A DNA stretch of 57,091 nt. Source: Candidatus Hodarchaeota archaeon. Lineage in GTDB: Archaea; Asgardarchaeota; Heimdallarchaeia; Hodarchaeales; YT1-039. Shown in pieces: positions 54,277 to 57,091 of the stretch (position 1 is its first letter; each line of letters begins with the position of its first letter). The stretch covers positions 1 through 57,091 of the forward strand of contig JAEOTF010000330.1 in assembly GCA_016840025.1 (NCBI GenBank), written 5' to 3'. Under the pieces are notes generated by a model. The model saw nothing but the letters and a program-made list of their open reading frames with translations. It was not told where the DNA came from and ran no database searches. A program made the translations under genes and the position numbers.

Positions 54277-54867
54277 CTATGTGCCAATTTTCTCCCTGCT
54301 GGTTTTCTGAGAGAACTCCTTCATCATTGAATCTGTTTGAAGAACTGGAGCTAAAATTTTCAGAGCGATGGATTCAAACACATGCTCTACATTTTCTCCA
54401 GTCAGAGCACTTGTATAAAAATGAGGTATGTGAGGAGATAGTCTTAACGCAAATTTTGTTATTTCTTCTTGCTTTACTTTCGGTTCAAGATCAGCTTTAT
54501 TCCCAATGATTATTACTGGAATGTCCCTATCTGCACTACTAGTTACGAGTTCTACTAACCAATGCCGTAAATTGATCAGTGATTGTAGGTCAATAAGGGA
54601 ATAGACGAGTAAAACACCATTAGTAGCTTGAAGAAATATTTTATGCAATTCTTTAAAACTAATTTGACCCGTAAGTTCCCAGATGTTAAAAATGACACAG
54701 AAATCATCGATAAAAACTTTTTTTGTCGCGAACTTCGCACCAACTGTCTCTATATAGGATAATGAATGCGGATTGTCTAAATAACGTCTTAAAAGGCTTG
54801 TCTTGCCTACCCCCTCATCTCCAAGAAGAAGTACCCTGAGAGTATATTTCTTAACTGTACCTTCCAT
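54277..54867 (-). CDS. Ras-superfamily GTPase with unusual switch II
   Basis: 196 residues: G1 GDEGVGKTS, G2 Thr in YIETVGAKF, G4 NKAD, G5 TSALT. G3 reads WELTGQ where almost all relatives have WDxxGQ, so the Mg2+-coordinating Asp is a Glu; the Gln after Gly is kept. This may slow or alter GTP handling. The C-terminus is basic and helical without a lipidation Cys. AAGGTC lies before ATG. It stands alone and is not adjacent to a longin-like gene. A 69-bp repeat copy lies about 115 bases upstream. Confidence 0.85.
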   Translation of the reverse strand: MEGTVKKYTLRVLLLGDEGVGKTSLLRRYLDNPHSLSYIETVGAKFATKKVFIDDFCVIFNIWELTGQISFKELHKIFLQATNGVLLVYSLIDLQSLINLRHWLVELVTSSADRDIPVIIIGNKADLEPKVKQEEITKFALRLSPHIPHFYTSALTGENVEHVFESIALKILAPVLQTDSMMKEFSQKTSREKIGT

Positions 54868-55714
54868 TTTTTGACCTTTTTATTTTTGAATTGTTTATGT
54901 TAATTGCAATAGTTGTGCAACTTTTAAAACTTTCTATCATAATATGTGACATATCTCAAATAATATATCATCAAAAATCTGTTATATCCATCCCTTTCAC
55001 TCAACCACCAGCGCATATTGCTAAAAAGCTAATATAAAAGAAAAAAAGAAGTAAAAAGGTGAAATGTAGATTCATAGACTTTTTGTTGTTGAAGAATCGG
55101 AAAAGTGAAAAATGCCCCGCTAGGAACACACATTTTACAAGAGTGGTATGAGAAAATGGGCAAGACGACAGGAGAGGCGTTCTCAGGGGTAACGCTGGAA
55201 AAGAGGAAAGAGGAGAGAGGAGACAAGGGGGTAAACGGGCAGAACCCACGGAAAACTGAGGATCCCACCAACGGCAACTCAACGGAGTGGCGCGAACATC
55301 GGCTCAACTAGATTGACTGGTTTTCTCGCTCTAAGAGATGCTTGTAAATCGCATTATAAAAGTGGATATATTGATATAGAATGAAACACCAACGTCAATT
55401 CTGGACGTTCAGCAAAATCACATGAGAAAAAAGAACAAATAAGCAAAGGGCAACAATCACAACGAACAAATAAAAAAGTTATAGATTGAGTAAAGAAAAA
55501 GACAAAGTAGTAAAATTCTCCCGTATAGGCTCAGGACTTTTAGAAATGTCATTTTTCAAATAAAAGAAACAAATAGTATATCTCTTGTTTCTTGTTGCTT
55601 TCTCGCTTCTGCGAAACTCACTGGCACACAATCGTAAGCTTTCTATTTCTCATTCTCCGCTTCTTTCATATCTACTCCTTGTGAGTGAACTTTCCTAATG
55701 AAAATGATTTCTAC
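54868..55714. other. Long non-coding region with repeat copy and hairpins
   Basis: About 850 bases without a convincing gene. It holds repeat copy A (54983-55051) and a relatively G-rich stretch (about 55105-55311) with three mutually exclusive frames, none resembling a protein. There is also AACGTC/GACGTT (55391-55409) and a 9-bp inverted repeat AAGAAACAA/TTGTTTCTT (55564-55593) suited to ending the transcript of the 55715 gene. The G-rich part could be an RNA gene or decayed DNA; the sequence does not decide. Confidence 0.4.
54983..55051. repeat. 69-bp direct repeat, copy A
   Basis: Matches copy B (56728-56796) in 67 of 69 positions by my alignment, without gaps, in the same direction. It contains an ATATTGC...GC-T-AATAT imperfect stem and ends in an A-rich run. 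Weaker similarity continues for about 45 bases to the right (TTTGTTGTTGAAG compared with TTTGTTATTGAAG). Confidence 0.85.
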
Positions 55715-56380
55715 TTATGCTTTTTTGTGGTTTTTTTTCTTTAAGATCAACGCGGGGGCTACTACTATTCCTGATAATATTATTATTAGTGCAATGGAAA
55801 TATCTCTAAATTCTGAAACCACCTCTCCTTCGAGAGTCACATCATCTACATAATAAATGACTTCACTAAATGCATATAAATCTCTAATAATAATCTTGAT
55901 GTAAGCAGCTTGAGAATCTGTCGTAAATGTAAGACTTTCTTGAACAAATGAGGGATTATTTGCCGTACCTGACGAGGAGCTCATACCACCTACCAGATTT
56001 TTATCGGCGTTGTATTGATAATAAGAGATCCCCACCCAACCAGGCGCACCACTAAAATCATTTTCAAGAAACCAAGCCCTGATGGTATATTCACTACTAG
56101 GCACAACGGGAAGCAACGCGTCCATTGTTTGCCATAAGTTAAAGGAAGAATGAACAGTTGTGTTTATCTTCACCGAGCTGCTGCCACCATGTACATAGGA
56201 AGGATTTGTCTCTTCCTCAATAGTAGCCTCTGCCGGATTGGTCTCCCAATCCACAGGCGCATCTCCCGACCAACCCCCCTCAAAATCGCCGTTACTAACT
56301 GGAAGCAAAGCAGCAATAGCAGGGAGTGTATAGGAAGTGATGAAGAGATTTAAAAGAATAAAGATGCAATATTTTTTCAT
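55715..56380 (-). CDS. Secreted CBM4/9-like protein with SEF-type tail
   Basis: 221 residues from ATG 56380 (MKKYCIFILLNLFITSYTLP), a good signal peptide; a TTG 15 codons upstream is less likely. The mature domain begins SNGDFEGGWSGDAPVDWE and ends YYVDDVTLEG, the CBM4/9-like jelly-roll frame also seen in the 5492 gene. The tail is VVSEFRD, a hydrophobic helix and KKKNHKKA: the fourth case in the window of the x-E-F / helix / basic sorting-type end. It lies between two 69-bp direct repeats. Probably a surface glycan-binding protein. Confidence 0.75.
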   Translation of the reverse strand: MKKYCIFILLNLFITSYTLPAIAALLPVSNGDFEGGWSGDAPVDWETNPAEATIEEETNPSYVHGGSSSVKINTTVHSSFNLWQTMDALLPVVPSSEYTIRAWFLENDFSGAPGWVGISYYQYNADKNLVGGMSSSSGTANNPSFVQESLTFTTDSQAAYIKIIIRDLYAFSEVIYYVDDVTLEGEVVSEFRDISIALIIILSGIVVAPALILKKKNHKKA

Positions 56381-56847
56381 ACTTCTCAATCCTAGAACTT
56401 TGATAGTTGTGACAATTGCTAACAACTTGATCCCCCTACGTCTATATTAAACTTTTCTCTAGAATATTTTCCTATTACAAGGACTGATCGATCTCTCTTT
56501 CTGATATCTTTCGTGATGAGTTTTTATAGATTCAATTCTACTTCCTTTTTCTTCTAATCGTCCCGACTAAAACCATTTCTCGACTAATATCCCTTTTACA
56601 TCCAAGAAAGAAGAAGTAAAAGGGCTTCTAAGAAAAAAAGCCCTTTCTGAGAATAGCTCATTTGTCTAATTATTTTTTGCATTCTCTTCCTATGATATAC
56701 CTCGGGAAATACATAACAAAAACCTAGTATATCCATCTCTTTCACTCAACCACCTGCGCATATTGCTAAAAAGCTAATATAAAAGAAAAAAAGAAGCAAT
56801 ATAAAGCTTCATGCATTCTTTGTTATTGAAGGAGGTTTAGTAGGCCA
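56381..56847. other. Non-coding region with repeat copy B
   Basis: AT-rich promoter region of the 55715-56380 gene. AAAGAAGAAGTAAAAGGGCTT and AAGCCCTTT (about 56607-56647) can pair around a GGGCTT...AAGCCC core as a hairpin. Copy B of the 69-bp repeat follows (56728-56796). No gene seen. Confidence 0.4.
56728..56796. repeat. 69-bp direct repeat, copy B
   Basis: Partner of 54983-55051, differing at two positions. The two copies lie 1745 bases apart and bracket the secreted-protein gene. The core AAGCTAATATAAAAG is identical in both. Confidence 0.85.
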
Positions 56848-57060
56848 CTAATTTGTTTTTTCAGCGAGGGAATCTATTTCTATAATTCTTTCAAGATCCT
56901 TCTCCTTCATTGATCTGATAATTGGTGGGCATTCATCTGGTAAACTACCTTTAAAATCTTCTAGCATTGATCTAATTTCATTTTGAGCTTTTAAAATGGA
57001 TTTTCTATCTTCTTCAGAAGTATTATCAAGTAGTTCAGGATGTAATCCCAGATATAATTC
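56848..57060 (-). CDS. 3' part of a small acidic/helical gene, start not resolved
   Basis: A 70-codon coding-like frame ends at TAG (56848-56850): YLGLHPELLDNTSEED, KSILKAQNEIRSMLEDFKGS, LPDECPPIIRSMKEKDLERI. No start codon fits at its beginning, and upstream the frame runs through a run of eight A's to a TAA. A frameshift in that homopolymer, or a start at an internal ATG (56965-56967), could explain it. It may be a partial gene cut by the window edge. Family not recognised. Confidence 0.4.
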   Translation of the reverse strand, partial: ELYLGLHPELLDNTSEEDRKSILKAQNEIRSMLEDFKGSLPDECPPIIRSMKEKDLERIIEIDSLAEKTN

Positions 57061-57091
57061 TTTTTTTTCTTTATTTTATTAATAAAGAACA

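Noticed and set aside
55001..55311. Three overlapping frames (two minus, one plus) of 68-93 codons
   Set aside because: They exclude one another, are low in complexity (Ser/Pro/Leu/Phe on the minus strand) and overlap repeat copy A or its flank; none has a family signature.
1..57091. tRNA, rRNA or CRISPR arrays
   Set aside because: No tRNA T-arm or rRNA core sequence, and no regularly spaced identical repeats with unique spacers, were seen by eye.

Overview
The window looks like a chromosomal piece of an Asgard archaeon, most likely in or near the Heimdallarchaeia. It is AT-rich and has TATA/BRE-like archaeal promoters, an archaeal-type AspRS, a family B DNA polymerase, PdxS/PdxT, an M42 peptidase and a TrmB regulator. 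Alongside these are genes typical of Asgard genomes: two Ras-superfamily GTPases, a ubiquitin-like beta-grasp protein, about six proteins with longin/roadblock-like domains and a 24-residue-repeat LRR protein. The lineage is inferred from gene content; no rRNA or tRNA gene was seen.

Layout. 1-6.1 kb: a TPR/longin-like/winged-helix regulator cut by the window edge, an iron-sulfur protein, and three small secreted proteins sharing a C-terminal x-E-F + membrane helix + basic tail. 6.2-10.6 kb: PolB, an Uma2-type gene broken by a nonsense codon, and a membrane protein. 10.6-21 kb: a large surface metalloprotease, RidA, the ubiquitin-like protein behind a tandemly duplicated promoter, a large surface protein, two cation transporters and aspS. 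21-29.2 kb: a soluble longin-like protein, a Ras-like GTPase, a decayed copy of the aspS 3' end, and a 2030-residue transmembrane protein whose cytosolic tail is a paralogue of the soluble longin-like protein. 29.3-33.5 kb: a TrmB-controlled ABC-2 exporter with three evenly spaced operators, and a self-regulating HTH gene with a small membrane-protein partner. 33.5-38.1 kb: a gene-poor stretch with transposon debris, an unrecognised HTH protein and an NHL-repeat surface protein. 38.1-49 kb: a multi-pass membrane protein with a cytosolic longin-like domain, an MBL hydrolase/membrane pair, a D-cysteine desulfhydrase-like enzyme, a Cys-rich longin-like protein, a class V aminotransferase fragment, pdxS-pdxT, an M42 peptidase, a longin/DENN-like protein and the LRR protein. 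49-57 kb: a TnpB relic, a MacB-type ABC transporter divergent from a PadR/methyltransferase-like fusion, a second Ras-like GTPase, and a fourth tail-signal protein between two 69-bp direct repeats.

How the genes may work together. The main theme is a set of longin/roadblock-like domains in different carriers: DNA-binding regulator, soluble, tail of a giant single-pass surface protein, tail of a multi-pass membrane protein, Cys-rich, and longin-DENN-like. Small GTPases are encoded nearby. Since longin and roadblock folds serve as GTPase platforms elsewhere, the 21.0-29.2 kb block is a candidate for an undescribed transmembrane-to-GTPase signalling module. A second theme is surface biogenesis: four proteins with a shared putative sorting tail plus several large secreted Ig-like, protease and NHL proteins.
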